From: Lachnoclostridium sp. UBA1175 | Lineage (GTDB): Bacteria; Bacillota; Clostridia; Lachnospirales; Lachnospiraceae | Length of the DNA: 45,222 nt | Direction of reading: 5' to 3' | NCBI GenBank assembly: GCA_002311665.1 | Contig: DBYX01000016.1 | Location: forward strand, 1-45,222 | Shown here: one piece after another, positions 32,942 through 41,617 of the stretch | Position numbering within the stretch: position 1 is the first letter of the stretch | How the letters are laid out: each line of letters opens with the position of its first letter | Program-made: the position numbers and the translations under genes | The notes under the pieces: model-generated | The model's input: only the letters and a program-made list of their open reading frames with translations | Databases searched by the model: none | Told to the model about the DNA's origin: nothing

Positions 32942-34072
32942 TCAGTTGCATTTTGCGGAAAATGCCTCTATGTACTTCATCGTGAACGACTTCATATTGC
33001 CGTCGTAATCGAGCAATGCCGCTTCCTCCTCGTGGAGCCACGCGATCGTGTCGTTCAGGCCCCAAGTCGTGAAGACCTCGATGCCATACCGGCGGGCAAC
33101 CTCCGGAAAATTCTCGAATATGGACGTCTGTATCTCCTTCGTGCTGTGGTTGCTCACGTCAAACTCCGTGACTTCCAACTCAACATCCAACCCACGCAGG
33201 AACTCGAACATCTGCTCCATATACTCGCGTGTCTCGCACGCCGAGCCCCAAAAATGGCACTGCATTCCGAAGCCGTCGATCAGCTTGACGCCGTGCTCGC
33301 GCTCGTACTCCCTGATCCGGTCGATCACCGTCTTGAAGATGAGCTGCTTCTCGCGGCTCCCCTCGTTGTTGTCGTTGTAGAACAGTTTGACGCGGTCGCC
33401 GAACACCTCGCGCGCTATGCGGAACAGTTCGACATAATAGTGCTTGCCCATCAGGCGGTACCAACCGTCGATCCGGATGCCCTCATCATCGACCTCGTAA
33501 CAGGGCTTGCCCTCCTCCCGAAGCATACGAAGCTCATCGGGGTCGGACGCGATCTCGTTGATCAGCTCCACGCTGTATGCATCCGGATACCGCTCCTGCA
33601 GGCACCGCATAAATGTCTCGATAAACCGGAACGTCAGCGTCCTTCTGTCTTCCTCGCTCCGGCCTTCCAGGTACTCCGTCAGCTGTCTCGGAATGTGCCA
33701 GTACCACACGATCGTGTGGATGCGGATACTCAGGCCTCTCTCCCGCGCGAACGCATACACCTTGTCCGCGTACGAAAAATCGAACAGGCGCGTGTTGACC
33801 TCGTCGTCGATGAACGCCGGCTCGTCTTCGCGAAAGAAGATCTCCATCTTCATCTCGTTCTCGCAGGTCACGCTGTCGATGTAACAGTCGATAAAATCGA
33901 TCATCCTCCGCATGCGGCCGTAGTCCATCTGCCGGTAGTATGCCGCGTCCGGCGGGTTGGCCGCCTCCAGATACCTGTCCCTCGCCTCCGCGAAACTGTT
34001 CTCATCGCAGTTCTGCCAGATCTTGATCAGGTCGACGGTCAGATAGCTGATACTGCTCCCGAACTTCCTCAT
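32942..34072 (-). CDS. Intracellular GH10 endo-beta-1,4-xylanase
   Basis: The 376-residue protein has no signal peptide and a full GH10 TIM barrel. Visible family motifs are IHTIVWYWHIP (about 118-128), the acid/base glutamate E173 in ELINEIASD, the GFGMQCHFWG strand (about 267-276) and nucleophile E303 in LEVTEFDVS. Intracellular GH10 enzymes cleave imported short xylo-oligosaccharides. The gene lies 22 bases after GH8, a pairing typical of xylo-oligosaccharide use in clostridia. The ATG at 34072 follows GGGGAGG; a longer reading to 34225 lies inside the GH8 gene and is rejected. Confidence 0.92.
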   Translation of the reverse strand: MRKFGSSISYLTVDLIKIWQNCDENSFAEARDRYLEAANPPDAAYYRQMDYGRMRRMIDFIDCYIDSVTCENEMKMEIFFREDEPAFIDDEVNTRLFDFSYADKVYAFARERGLSIRIHTIVWYWHIPRQLTEYLEGRSEEDRRTLTFRFIETFMRCLQERYPDAYSVELINEIASDPDELRMLREEGKPCYEVDDEGIRIDGWYRLMGKHYYVELFRIAREVFGDRVKLFYNDNNEGSREKQLIFKTVIDRIREYEREHGVKLIDGFGMQCHFWGSACETREYMEQMFEFLRGLDVELEVTEFDVSNHSTKEIQTSIFENFPEVARRYGIEVFTTWGLNDTIAWLHEEEAALLDYDGNMKSFTMKYIEAFSAKCN

Positions 34073-34094
34073 CCGTGTAATCCTCCCCTCATTC

Positions 34095-35249
34095 TCACCA
34101 GGCGCGGTACCGTCCCGCGAGCGCCAGCAGCGCGAAAATGTACAGGCAGTTGTCATAGTAACGGCGTCCGCCCTTGCGCAGCGGCTGGTTCCAGAACCAC
34201 TCGACCCAGCGTTTGGCGATTGCAAAATCGCTGTCGGGATCGTCGCTGTACGGCACGGTCAACGCGCTCTGCGCCATCGTCGCGACCAGTCCGACCGGAT
34301 GCAGCACCGGGCGGTCGATCGGCGTTCCGTCGATCTCGTAGGAGCAACGGCAGGCCTCAAGATCCGTGCCGAAGAAGCGCATCATACGGAGCGGCACGCT
34401 GTACTGGCCGAGATCCTCCCCGTACCATACCGCATCGAGGCCGATGTTTGCGGCCGTGCGGTACGCGTCGCTGAAAAATGTGCCCATGCTTCCCCACGGA
34501 AGCTTCTTGTTCATCGGTGTTCCGTCGAAGTTCGCATACTCCGGGTTCAGGCCGGTCACAGGGTGACACGCGGTCACCAGGTACTCGCGGCTTGCGCGGG
34601 CCGCGCGCTTCCAGAACGGCCGGTCCTCCTCGTACGCCCACTCCGCGAAAAGCTCATAGAAATGCGGCAAATGGTACGACGGATCCGTGTGCGGGCTCCC
34701 CGGCACGAACAAAATCTGCGCGTTGTCGCGGTTCCACATCGGAGCGCCCGGTCTGCCGTTCTCTCCCTTGTGAAGTGCCGCGCGCAGGATCTCCTTCGCC
34801 TCACGGCTGTACTCGAAGATGCCCTCGTCGTCGCCCCAGCGGTGCGACGCGAAGAACAGCGCCATCGCGTAGAATTCCTCGCCGTCCGGCGCGGGGCCGT
34901 GTGCGTTCTTCGTGCCGTCGGTCTTGCACGACCACGCAAAATACCCCTCGTTCTCGCCGTAGTCCATATACATATTGGTCTTCGACCATTTCCAGATCCG
35001 GTCGAACTCTTCCTTGCGGTCCATCTGCACGCACATCATCATACCGTAGGACATTCCCTCGGTGCGCGCGTCGTGGTTGCCGGTGTCCTCGAGGTACCCC
35101 ATATCCTCGCCGGCCTCGTGATAGATGCGCTCCGTCTCATCGTAGAAAAATGTGTCCCACACCTCGCGGATGCGCTGCTCGATCTCGGCGTCGGTCTTGC
35201 CGATCTCCTTCAAAAGGTTTCTGTATTGTCCGCTCTGTACTGCTCCCAT
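34095..35249 (-). CDS. GH8 reducing-end xylose-releasing exo-oligoxylanase
   Basis: The 384-residue protein matches the GH8 (alpha/alpha)6 barrel of reducing-end xylose-releasing exo-oligoxylanases (EC 3.2.1.156). The acid catalyst E64 lies in ARTEGMSYGMM. W-x-x-SKTNMYM and GYFAWSCKTDG follow, and the FFSDAYRTAANIGLD region carries the family's base aspartate. No signal peptide is present, so it acts on imported xylo-oligosaccharides with the GH10 enzyme. The ATG at 35249 follows AAGGAGA; an upstream ATG at 35276 lacks a site. A perfect dyad at 35303-35320 sits in the promoter region and may be the operator of this xylan unit. Confidence 0.92.
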   Translation of the reverse strand: MGAVQSGQYRNLLKEIGKTDAEIEQRIREVWDTFFYDETERIYHEAGEDMGYLEDTGNHDARTEGMSYGMMMCVQMDRKEEFDRIWKWSKTNMYMDYGENEGYFAWSCKTDGTKNAHGPAPDGEEFYAMALFFASHRWGDDEGIFEYSREAKEILRAALHKGENGRPGAPMWNRDNAQILFVPGSPHTDPSYHLPHFYELFAEWAYEEDRPFWKRAARASREYLVTACHPVTGLNPEYANFDGTPMNKKLPWGSMGTFFSDAYRTAANIGLDAVWYGEDLGQYSVPLRMMRFFGTDLEACRCSYEIDGTPIDRPVLHPVGLVATMAQSALTVPYSDDPDSDFAIAKRWVEWFWNQPLRKGGRRYYDNCLYIFALLALAGRYRAW

Positions 35250-35302
35250 ACGTCTTCTCCTTATCATTTTCCTCATATACTGAAATCACATATAATTACA
35301 CA

Positions 35303-35320
35303 ATTCTACCGTTGTAGAAT
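35303..35320. promoter_or_regulatory. Operator-like dyad upstream of the GH8-GH10 unit
   Basis: ATTCTAC-cgtt-GTAGAAT is a perfect 7-bp-arm inverted repeat about 55 bases before the GH8 start. It is a candidate site for a sugar-responsive repressor or activator; the regulator is not identified. Confidence 0.5.
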
Positions 35321-35351
35321 CGCCTCGCGGCCCAACAATCTGAAAGCCCGC

Positions 35352-35981
35352 TCAGGCCCCTCTCTGCCGTTTCTTCGTCCGCCTGCTCAGCCGGATTCCC
35401 CTCAGGTTCTGCTTATAATTGAAGAGATACCGGATGATGAGCAACCCCTGTGCCGGCAAACCGATAAAAAACATATACCACGGGTTCGATTCGATCAGAT
35501 GCAGATAGACGCAGGTCGTAAACGACCACACAAAGGCGGTGGAGTATATGAAAAGAAGAAGATTCGCCTTCTCCTTCCGGTTGAAGAACCAGAGCACCAG
35601 CATACAGGAGGGCACCCCCCACACAAACAGCTGCCAAACGTTGATCTGCTTCGTAAGCTTGATGTACACAAACAATACGGTGAAGATCAGCCAGATCTCG
35701 CAGCACAGAAATATCTGGGACAGGATTTTCTGACCGAGCTCCTTTCCACGGTTCTCGTCCGCTCCTTTCGAACGCGCCTCCGTGATCTGGGACACCGGTA
35801 CATCGAAAACCTCGCTCAGTGCATAGATCGTCTCAAGGTCGGGAACAACCTCACCCGCCTCCCAGCGTGAGATGGCTTTGTCGGAATAATTGATCCTCCG
35901 GGCCAGTTCCGCCTGCGTCAGATTGTTCTCTTTTCGAAGTCTCAATAGATTTTGCGAAACAATCGCTTTAACATTTTCCAT
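35352..35981 (-). CDS. XRE regulator with C-terminal membrane domain
   Basis: The 209-residue protein has an N-terminal XRE/Cro HTH (about 7-62; QAELARRINYSDKAISRWE is the helix-turn-helix) and four membrane helices near 90-112, 115-135, 140-162 and 165-187. This layout is common in Firmicutes as membrane-tethered one-component regulators. The ATG at 35981 has no ribosome site. The promoter's -10 hexamer ends only six bases before it, so the mRNA should be leaderless or nearly so. It is divergent from the GT8-PlsC unit across about 190 bases and could regulate that unit or itself. Confidence 0.82.
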   Translation of the reverse strand: MENVKAIVSQNLLRLRKENNLTQAELARRINYSDKAISRWEAGEVVPDLETIYALSEVFDVPVSQITEARSKGADENRGKELGQKILSQIFLCCEIWLIFTVLFVYIKLTKQINVWQLFVWGVPSCMLVLWFFNRKEKANLLLFIYSTAFVWSFTTCVYLHLIESNPWYMFFIGLPAQGLLIIRYLFNYKQNLRGIRLSRRTKKRQRGA

Positions 35982-35987
35982 ATCGCC

Positions 35988-36016
35988 ATAATATCAGTCT
36001 TTGCCGCTTAAATCAA
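35988..36016 (-). promoter_or_regulatory. Promoter giving a probably leaderless XRE mRNA
   Basis: On minus, TTGATT (36011-36016), a 17-base spacer and TATTAT (35988-35993). The start codon at 35981 begins about seven bases after the -10, where transcription should start. Confidence 0.6.
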
Positions 36017-36169
36017 GGGTTTCACAGCAAATTCCCGCTGTGGTGGAGTCCTCTCTCGCTGCAGTTCGGACGCATTTTCTAACAGTAGAGAGGTTAATTC
36101 AACATTATCTTTACTTAACTCCCCCTGTAAAGGACAATGTATTCGATCAATCCAAAGGGGGACGGAACC

Positions 36170-37111
36170 ATGAAACAACCCATTCCGATTTTCTTTGCGT
36201 GCAACAACCGGTACATACCTTACCTGGACGTTGCCATCATCTCTCTGATCGCTCACGCTTCCCGTGACAACGAATACCGGATCACCGTTCTGAAGACCGA
36301 TATTTCCGAGGAGAACCAGGCGATCATCCTCAAGCACGCAACTGACAATGTGTCCATCGAATTTTACGATGTTCGGAAAATGTTAGCGCCGATCCGCAAG
36401 CAGCTCCCCGAGCTGTTCTACTTCAGCATCGACGCATACTACCGTCTGTTCATCGAGACCGCTTTTCCGCAATACGACAAGGCGATCTATCTCGACAGCG
36501 ACGTGGTTCTGCTGAACGATATCGCGAAACTGTACGAGACGGATGTCACCGGCTATCTGGTTGGCGCGGTTTATGAGCAAAATACGGACCGCAGCCCGGA
36601 GTTCACGAACTATGTTGAGGAGATCATCGGTATCCCGCACAACACATACTTCAATTCCGGCGTGATGGTTATGAACCTGGCGGAATTCCGCAAAAACAAG
36701 GTTCAGGAGAGCTTCCTTCGGATGCTTACCAAATACAATTTCGATTGTCTCGCGCCCGACCAGGAGTATCTCAACGTGATCTGCCACGGAAAGGTAAAAT
36801 ATCTTCCGACCGGCTGGAACAAGCATAGTTTTCCGGAGCCGCCGCAGGGTGAGCTGAACCTGGTGCATTACGCTCTTTCCAACAAGCCGTGGCACTATCC
36901 GGACACGATCAACGGCGAATACTTCTGGGAATATGCGGAGTACAGCGAATTCTATCCCTCGCTGAAGGAATCTCTCGAAAACTTCACTGACGTTGACCGC
37001 CAACGCGACCGCGAATCCTTCATCGCTCTTATGGGCGCGATCGAAGGCATCAAGAGAAGTGACCGGACGTTCCGGAAGCTCTGGTTCAATCGTGAGGTGT
37101 GCAATGGCTAG
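36170..37111 (+). CDS. Family 8 glycosyltransferase
   Basis: The 313-residue protein matches GT8 retaining hexosyl- or galactosyltransferases of LPS/teichoic-type glycan synthesis. It has FFACNNRYIPYLDVAIISL (8-26), the DXD metal site D109-S-D111 in AIYLDSDVVLL, FNSGVMVMNL, and the C-terminal NLVHY and KPWHYP motifs that bind the second metal and diphosphate. It probably uses a UDP-sugar to decorate a lipid-linked or wall glycan. The ATG at 36170 follows AAGGGGGA; an upstream ATG at 36137 lacks a site. The stop overlaps the start of the acyltransferase gene by eight bases, so the two are translationally coupled. It is the only plus-strand transcript in the window. Confidence 0.9.
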   Translation: MKQPIPIFFACNNRYIPYLDVAIISLIAHASRDNEYRITVLKTDISEENQAIILKHATDNVSIEFYDVRKMLAPIRKQLPELFYFSIDAYYRLFIETAFPQYDKAIYLDSDVVLLNDIAKLYETDVTGYLVGAVYEQNTDRSPEFTNYVEEIIGIPHNTYFNSGVMVMNLAEFRKNKVQESFLRMLTKYNFDCLAPDQEYLNVICHGKVKYLPTGWNKHSFPEPPQGELNLVHYALSNKPWHYPDTINGEYFWEYAEYSEFYPSLKESLENFTDVDRQRDRESFIALMGAIEGIKRSDRTFRKLWFNREVCNG

Positions 37112-37925
37112 AGAAGACCGACTCAGAGTTCTCGCCCGCATCAAGGAGTACGAGGAGCAGGGGCGCTTCAACGACGATGTTGAGGAGGACGATCCCGCGA
37201 TCCCGATCCAACCGGGCGACGTGGACTACACTATCCGCAAGCTGTCCAGCAAGGCGAAGACGCGCGTTGCGAACTTCCTCGGCAAATCATTTTTCGAAAA
37301 CATGATCCGCAAGAAGAAGCTGATCATCAAGGAAGTGACCGGCATCGAGAACGCCACGGCCGTCACCGGCGGCGCGATTGTTACGAGCAACCATTTTCAT
37401 CTGAGTGACAACTACGCCGTTTACAAGACGATCAAACCTGCGCTTCTGAAGAGACATTACCTGTACAAGGTGATCAAGGAGAGCAATTATACCAACTTCA
37501 AGGGCCCCGTGCGCATTATGATGCGGCACGCCAACACCCTGCCTCTGAGTTCCAACCACGCGACGATGCGGGAGTTCTTCAAGGGTATGAAGGTGCTGCT
37601 TGACCGCGGTGAAAAGATCCTGATCTACCCCGAGCAGGCGATGTGGTTTAACTACAGAAAGCCCCGGCCGCTCAAGCCCGGAGCCTTCAAATTTGCAGCC
37701 AAATTCAATGTTCCCGTGATCCCCGTTTTCATCTGTATGAAGGATTCCGACGTGCTCGACGATGACGGTTTCCCGGTTCAGGAACTGTACATCCACTATC
37801 TTCCCGCGATCTATCCGGACAGCACACTTTCCGTAAACGATAACGCGACGCAGATGATGGACCGCAACTACAAGCTCTGGGTGGACGACTACGAAGCATT
37901 TTACAACGAAAAAACAGAGCGATGA
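37104..37925 (+). CDS. 1-acylglycerol-3-phosphate acyltransferase-like protein (PlsC family)
   Basis: The 273-residue protein has the PlsC/LPLAT acyltransferase fold, with the catalytic HX4D box H97-D102 in SNHFHLSDN and the later YPEQAMW block (about 175-181), a variant of the usual EGTR motif. PlsC makes phosphatidate from lysophosphatidate using acyl donors. Here the variant motif and coupling to a GT8 gene hint at acylation of a glycolipid or surface glycan instead. The first 45 residues are charged and without a membrane helix. The ATG at 37104 overlaps the GT8 stop and follows GAGGTG. Confidence 0.85.
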   Translation: MAREDRLRVLARIKEYEEQGRFNDDVEEDDPAIPIQPGDVDYTIRKLSSKAKTRVANFLGKSFFENMIRKKKLIIKEVTGIENATAVTGGAIVTSNHFHLSDNYAVYKTIKPALLKRHYLYKVIKESNYTNFKGPVRIMMRHANTLPLSSNHATMREFFKGMKVLLDRGEKILIYPEQAMWFNYRKPRPLKPGAFKFAAKFNVPVIPVFICMKDSDVLDDDGFPVQELYIHYLPAIYPDSTLSVNDNATQMMDRNYKLWVDDYEAFYNEKTER

Positions 37926-37957
37926 CCCGGGATCCCCGGACTCATCGCCCCTGTCAG

Positions 37958-37991
37958 CGGCAGATTCGCAAGTCGGATCTGCCGTTTTATT
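37958..37991 (+). terminator. Terminator of the GT8-PlsC transcript
   Basis: CGGCAGAT (37958-37965) pairs with ATCTGCCG (37977-37984) and is followed by TTTTATT. The esterase gene converges on the same spot. Confidence 0.85.
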
Positions 37992-38623
37992 CATTCTGTT
38001 TCTCCTCGCATCACCCACCGGAATGCTTTAGCGGTTCTCGTGTCAGCATTTGCAAAATGATTGCCTTCATTCCATTCGAGCAAACAGTCGATGCCCTGCT
38101 CACGAAACAGCGCGTGTGCCTCCCTGATCCTGTCACCGACCGTTGCCATGACGGGATTGCGTGTCTTCTCCTCCCGGTCACCGAGGCTTAAATACACACG
38201 TTTGGTCCGGATCACGTGTTCCTTCATATAGTCGGCCAACCCCGGGAACCACATCGAAGGCGACGCAGCCGCAATGCCCCGGAACAGGTCGGTCTGATAT
38301 GCCGCCCACAAACTGAACAGGCCCGCCAGGGAATACCCGCCGAGGTAATAGGTCTTTGTCCGGTCCCCGCAATATGCAAGGATCTCATGAAGTGTGTCGG
38401 CAGCACCGTTGCCGAAGCCTTCCCGGCCGAATACAGCCGGAGCTTCCCACGGTGAAAGGTCCCTGTTCCAGTCATCCACCTTGAATGTGATCAGGCGGAA
38501 AGTATCTCCGTATCGCTCCCGGATAGCCTCGATCTCACGCTCTGTCAGCTCTTCGTCGTGATCGCCGACCGGCTGGATCAGGACATTATGTGCGGTTTGA
38601 TTTCCGTACTCTTGCACTTCCAT
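37991..38623 (-). CDS. Alpha/beta-hydrolase, putative esterase
   Basis: The 210-residue protein is a compact alpha/beta hydrolase of the putative-esterase type. The nucleophile elbow is GGYSLAG (S98), and D149 (LSLGDRE) and H189 (EGNHF) complete the likely triad. It has no signal peptide, so it is cytoplasmic. Substrate unknown; the family includes carboxylesterases and acyl-thioester hydrolases. The ATG at 38623 follows AAGGA. It converges with the GT8-PlsC unit. Confidence 0.8.
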   Translation of the reverse strand: MEVQEYGNQTAHNVLIQPVGDHDEELTEREIEAIRERYGDTFRLITFKVDDWNRDLSPWEAPAVFGREGFGNGAADTLHEILAYCGDRTKTYYLGGYSLAGLFSLWAAYQTDLFRGIAAASPSMWFPGLADYMKEHVIRTKRVYLSLGDREEKTRNPVMATVGDRIREAHALFREQGIDCLLEWNEGNHFANADTRTAKAFRWVMRGETE

Positions 38624-38734
38624 ACTTGGTTTCCTTCAGACAGATGAACCCCACCGGCTTTTTCGCATCATCAGCCGCTTTGTCTCTTTCTCTTCAATTA
38701 CCCGGATATCTATTTTCCGTATCTCCGTCTAAAA

Positions 38735-39355
38735 CTATTTCTCTATCAGGGCAGCGAGCTCCGTAAAATCATTGACGATCAGCCCGCCATACTCTTCCTG
38801 ATCTCGGTTGAACAGGATCGGCTTGATCCCCAGTTCCTCCGCAACGACGAGATTCTTCACACTGTTGTCGATGAAGAAGCATTCCTCCGGTCTCTTTCCG
38901 GTTACCGACAACGCAATCTCATATATCTTCCGGTCCGGCTTGCGACATTTTACGTCCCCGCTGACAATCTTATGCGTAAAATACTTATCCAGTCCGTGAT
39001 GTTGCGTGATATACGCGCTCCATTCGGACACATCATTTGAAAGAAGTACAAAGTCGTAAACGGAAGAATACTTCTCGGCGAACGGAATGAACCCCTCATC
39101 CAGTGTCAGAAAATTATCAATGTAGTTCACCATATGAAAATGCGGGTCGGCAAAACCGAGGCGTGTCAGAAACTCGTTCGAGGTTATGTCACCGTTCGAC
39201 GCCTTGGTGAACAGCTGCTCTTCTCTGAACAGTCCGGTTATTCGCTCGTATTCCGACTGGGCAAAATTGCCATACGTGTACGGGATAAAAAATCCTTTGC
39301 TCTCTTTCAGGATCACACCGTACATATCAAACAAAATCGTAGTTTTCTTCATCAA
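38735..39355 (-). CDS. HAD-superfamily phosphatase
   Basis: The 206-residue protein is a HAD subfamily IA hydrolase, with FDMYGVIL (nucleophile D10) as motif I, LLSND (motif II), a KCRKPDRKIYEIAL motif III lysine and FFIDNS (motif IV). The helical cap lies between about 18 and 85. It is like phosphoglycolate- or sugar-phosphate-type phosphatases; the second Asp of motif I is replaced by Tyr as in several IA members. Substrate unknown. The start uses adjacent ATGs at 39355 behind GGGGGG. It is in the same orientation as the MATE gene, 67 bases apart. Confidence 0.82.
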   Translation of the reverse strand: MMKKTTILFDMYGVILKESKGFFIPYTYGNFAQSEYERITGLFREEQLFTKASNGDITSNEFLTRLGFADPHFHMVNYIDNFLTLDEGFIPFAEKYSSVYDFVLLSNDVSEWSAYITQHHGLDKYFTHKIVSGDVKCRKPDRKIYEIALSVTGKRPEECFFIDNSVKNLVVAEELGIKPILFNRDQEEYGGLIVNDFTELAALIEK

Positions 39356-39422
39356 TTTTCCCCCCGTATTATCTCATTGTCCACAGGACACCCCCATCAA
39401 ACGTGATGCCGGAACAACCCGA

Positions 39423-40778
39423 TCAATCTACTTCTCTCGTAAGATTTTTCACCCAGATATACTTGTTGTAATGCCACTTCAGGAACGGTACCTTGACGAC
39501 CTCATCAAGGCACATGATCACGTAAACGACAAGCACCGGCCACTTCAGGACAAAGCAGGCGATGAGCGATGCCGGGATTGCAAAACACCAGGTCGCGAAA
39601 AATACACTCACCGCGTCATACTTCGCATCTCCTCCGGCAGGAAATACGCCGCAGGTGAAGATTGTGTTAAAGGAAAATGAGAACATGTACAGGCAGCTGA
39701 ACACCAGCATTCCCAAAAGATAGACCTTGGCTGTGGCAGTCAACTTGTAGAAGAAATAGATAGGAGGTCCTACCAGTGTGATCCACAACATGTTACAAAG
39801 GCCGTTCAAAAACGCAATCTTGAAGAACCGGTCGCCGTACCGTTTCGCCTCGTCCAGTTTTCCTGCTCCGAGCAGTTCCCCGATCATGATGCCGGAGCCG
39901 CCCGCGATACCCCAGGTGATGCAGGCGATCAACTGTTGCGTAACGCTCGTGACGGAAGCGGCGGCCGTCGCATCCGATCCCAAGCGTCCCATTATCGCAT
40001 TGTGAACCGTAATGCTTATGCCCCAGGAGAGGCCGCTTGCCAGGATCGGCGCGAACACCTTCCAAAAGTCCTTCTCAAAATCTCGCGAAAAATAAACGAA
40101 GTTCCTGGCCGGCAGCTGGATCGTCTCTTTTTTCTTCGCCCAAACAAGAACGATCGCAAGGGACAGCGCCTCTACTACAACAGTAGAATAGGCAGAACCG
40201 TTGGCTCCGAGGGCGGGAACGCCGCATTTTCCGTATATCAGGAAGTAGTCCGCCGTCATATCCACGACAACCACGATGGCCGATATCATGACACTGAGCT
40301 TCGCGTCTCCCGCAATCTTCATGTTCATCAAAAAACACTGTGCCACCGCTGAGAACAGATACGAAAAGCCGACGATACGCAGGTATCCCGCGCCGATGGT
40401 GATCAGGTTGCTGTCCGTGGTGTAGATCCGCATCACCTGTTCCGGAAATCCGACCGCTGCGACGAAGAATACCAGGCTGATCAGGATTGAAGACCGTATC
40501 GCCATCGCCAGGAAACGCCCGGCATTTTTGTAATCCTTCTTCCCCCAATACTGCGCGACGAGGATGCCCGCGCTACTCTTGATCGACCCGGTGAACAATG
40601 TCATCACGAAAAAAAGCTGGTTCGCCAGTGCAACCGCCGAGATAGAATCCTGATTCAGTCTTCCGAGCATCAGCGCGTCAGATGCACCGACCAGTGCGTT
40701 CAGAAGAGCTTGAAGCGCAAGCGGTATGCCAAGCGTTTTCAGTTTATCGAACAAGACTTTTCTTTCATCCTGATCCAT
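39423..40778 (-). CDS. MATE-family multidrug/Na+ antiporter
   Basis: The 451-residue protein has about twelve membrane helices in two homologous halves, typical of MATE exporters (NorM/DinF clade). Early motifs are IPLALQALLNALVGASDALMLGRL-type helix 1 and GILVAQYWGKKDYKNA after helix 2. It should export cationic drugs or metabolites in exchange for Na+ or H+. The ATG at 40778 follows GGGGA; an upstream reading to 40814 lacks a site. A palindrome (40835-40847) lies just upstream, and the next gene upstream encodes an XRE-GyrI regulator, a plausible drug-responsive controller. Confidence 0.9.
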   Translation of the reverse strand: MDQDERKVLFDKLKTLGIPLALQALLNALVGASDALMLGRLNQDSISAVALANQLFFVMTLFTGSIKSSAGILVAQYWGKKDYKNAGRFLAMAIRSSILISLVFFVAAVGFPEQVMRIYTTDSNLITIGAGYLRIVGFSYLFSAVAQCFLMNMKIAGDAKLSVMISAIVVVVDMTADYFLIYGKCGVPALGANGSAYSTVVVEALSLAIVLVWAKKKETIQLPARNFVYFSRDFEKDFWKVFAPILASGLSWGISITVHNAIMGRLGSDATAAASVTSVTQQLIACITWGIAGGSGIMIGELLGAGKLDEAKRYGDRFFKIAFLNGLCNMLWITLVGPPIYFFYKLTATAKVYLLGMLVFSCLYMFSFSFNTIFTCGVFPAGGDAKYDAVSVFFATWCFAIPASLIACFVLKWPVLVVYVIMCLDEVVKVPFLKWHYNKYIWVKNLTREVD

Positions 40779-40834
40779 GTAACAGTCCCCCATGCCCGTT
40801 ATTAACAACTTCACAAATCCTTGTCCCTGACTCG

Positions 40835-40847
40835 TAATACTGTATTA
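40835..40847. promoter_or_regulatory. Palindrome upstream of the MATE gene
   Basis: TAATAC-t-GTATTA is a perfect dyad about 57 bases before the MATE start, a candidate operator for the adjacent XRE-GyrI regulator. Confidence 0.45.
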
Positions 40848-40883
40848 TTCTTCTCAATTGTACCATGTTTGGGCGATTGCGTC

Positions 40884-40914
40884 CATAAAAAGAAGGAGAG
40901 CCGAAGCTCTCCTT
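40884..40914 (-). terminator. Terminator of the XRE-GyrI gene
   Basis: AAGGAGAGC (40893-40901) pairs perfectly with GCTCTCCTT (40906-40914), with a UUCG-type loop on minus, followed by a T-rich tract. It separates regulator and MATE transcripts. Confidence 0.9.
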
Positions 40915-40929
40915 ACTGTAAAAACCGGT

Positions 40930-41598
40930 TTATTCGCAGGCGATATACACGTCCATGCTCTCGCCGTCCGTCTCAAAACAGGGAATAACGCCTTCCCCCG
41001 CCTGCCTCAGACCGTTGGTCCTCATGAAGTCGCCCAGGGTGTGATATGCTCCCGGGATCGTGACGAACGGGTTGTCAAACGGTCTGTCAATGTGGATTGC
41101 GGCATATTTGTGCGTCGGCTGCTCCTTAATCTCGACTCCTTCGGGCGCAATCCCCTCAGGAATGATCCACGCGGCCGTGTAGCCATGCATCTTGAACACG
41201 TTCACCTGCTCCTGCGAAAGATGCGGAAAATCCCATCCGATCACCTTCGGGTTGGTATCCCCATTTTCCTTCGCAATCTTATAAACGCGCTCCATCGCGT
41301 CGCTTTCCGGTTCGGTGCTCAGCACCGTATGTTCCACGTAGCGGAAACCGGGGACCTCCTCAACACGAAGGTTCGTGTACGCGGTACTGCGCTTGTCCAT
41401 CTCGTCCCGGAAGAGGTTGTCCAGGGAGCAGTTGAATACCTTGCACAGTTCCAGCGCCTTGTCCATCTCGGGATTGGCAGCATCGCTCTCCCACTTTGAG
41501 ATCGTCTGCCGGCTCACATTCAGTTTCTCGGCGAGCGCCTCCTGCGTCATGCCGCCGCTCAGCTGGCGAAGGTATTGAAGATTTGTTCCGAAGCTCAT
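40930..41598 (-). CDS. XRE regulator with GyrI-like effector-binding domain
   Basis: The 222-residue protein joins an XRE HTH (about 8-65; QEALAEKLNVSRQTISKWE) to a GyrI-like/AraC-effector-binding domain (about 72-222, ending in FETDGESMDVYIACE). GyrI-like domains bind hydrophobic small molecules and drugs in regulators such as BmrR and Rob. Lying directly upstream of a MATE exporter, it probably senses an exported compound. The ATG at 41598 follows AAAGGAGA. An inverted repeat GTACTTG/CAAGTAC (41618-41645) in its leader may be autoregulatory. Family assignment is strong; the target is inferred from position. Confidence 0.88.
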   Translation of the reverse strand: MSFGTNLQYLRQLSGGMTQEALAEKLNVSRQTISKWESDAANPEMDKALELCKVFNCSLDNLFRDEMDKRSTAYTNLRVEEVPGFRYVEHTVLSTEPESDAMERVYKIAKENGDTNPKVIGWDFPHLSQEQVNVFKMHGYTAAWIIPEGIAPEGVEIKEQPTHKYAAIHIDRPFDNPFVTIPGAYHTLGDFMRTNGLRQAGEGVIPCFETDGESMDVYIACE

Positions 41599-41617
41599 AC
41601 GTTTTCTCCTTTACTCA

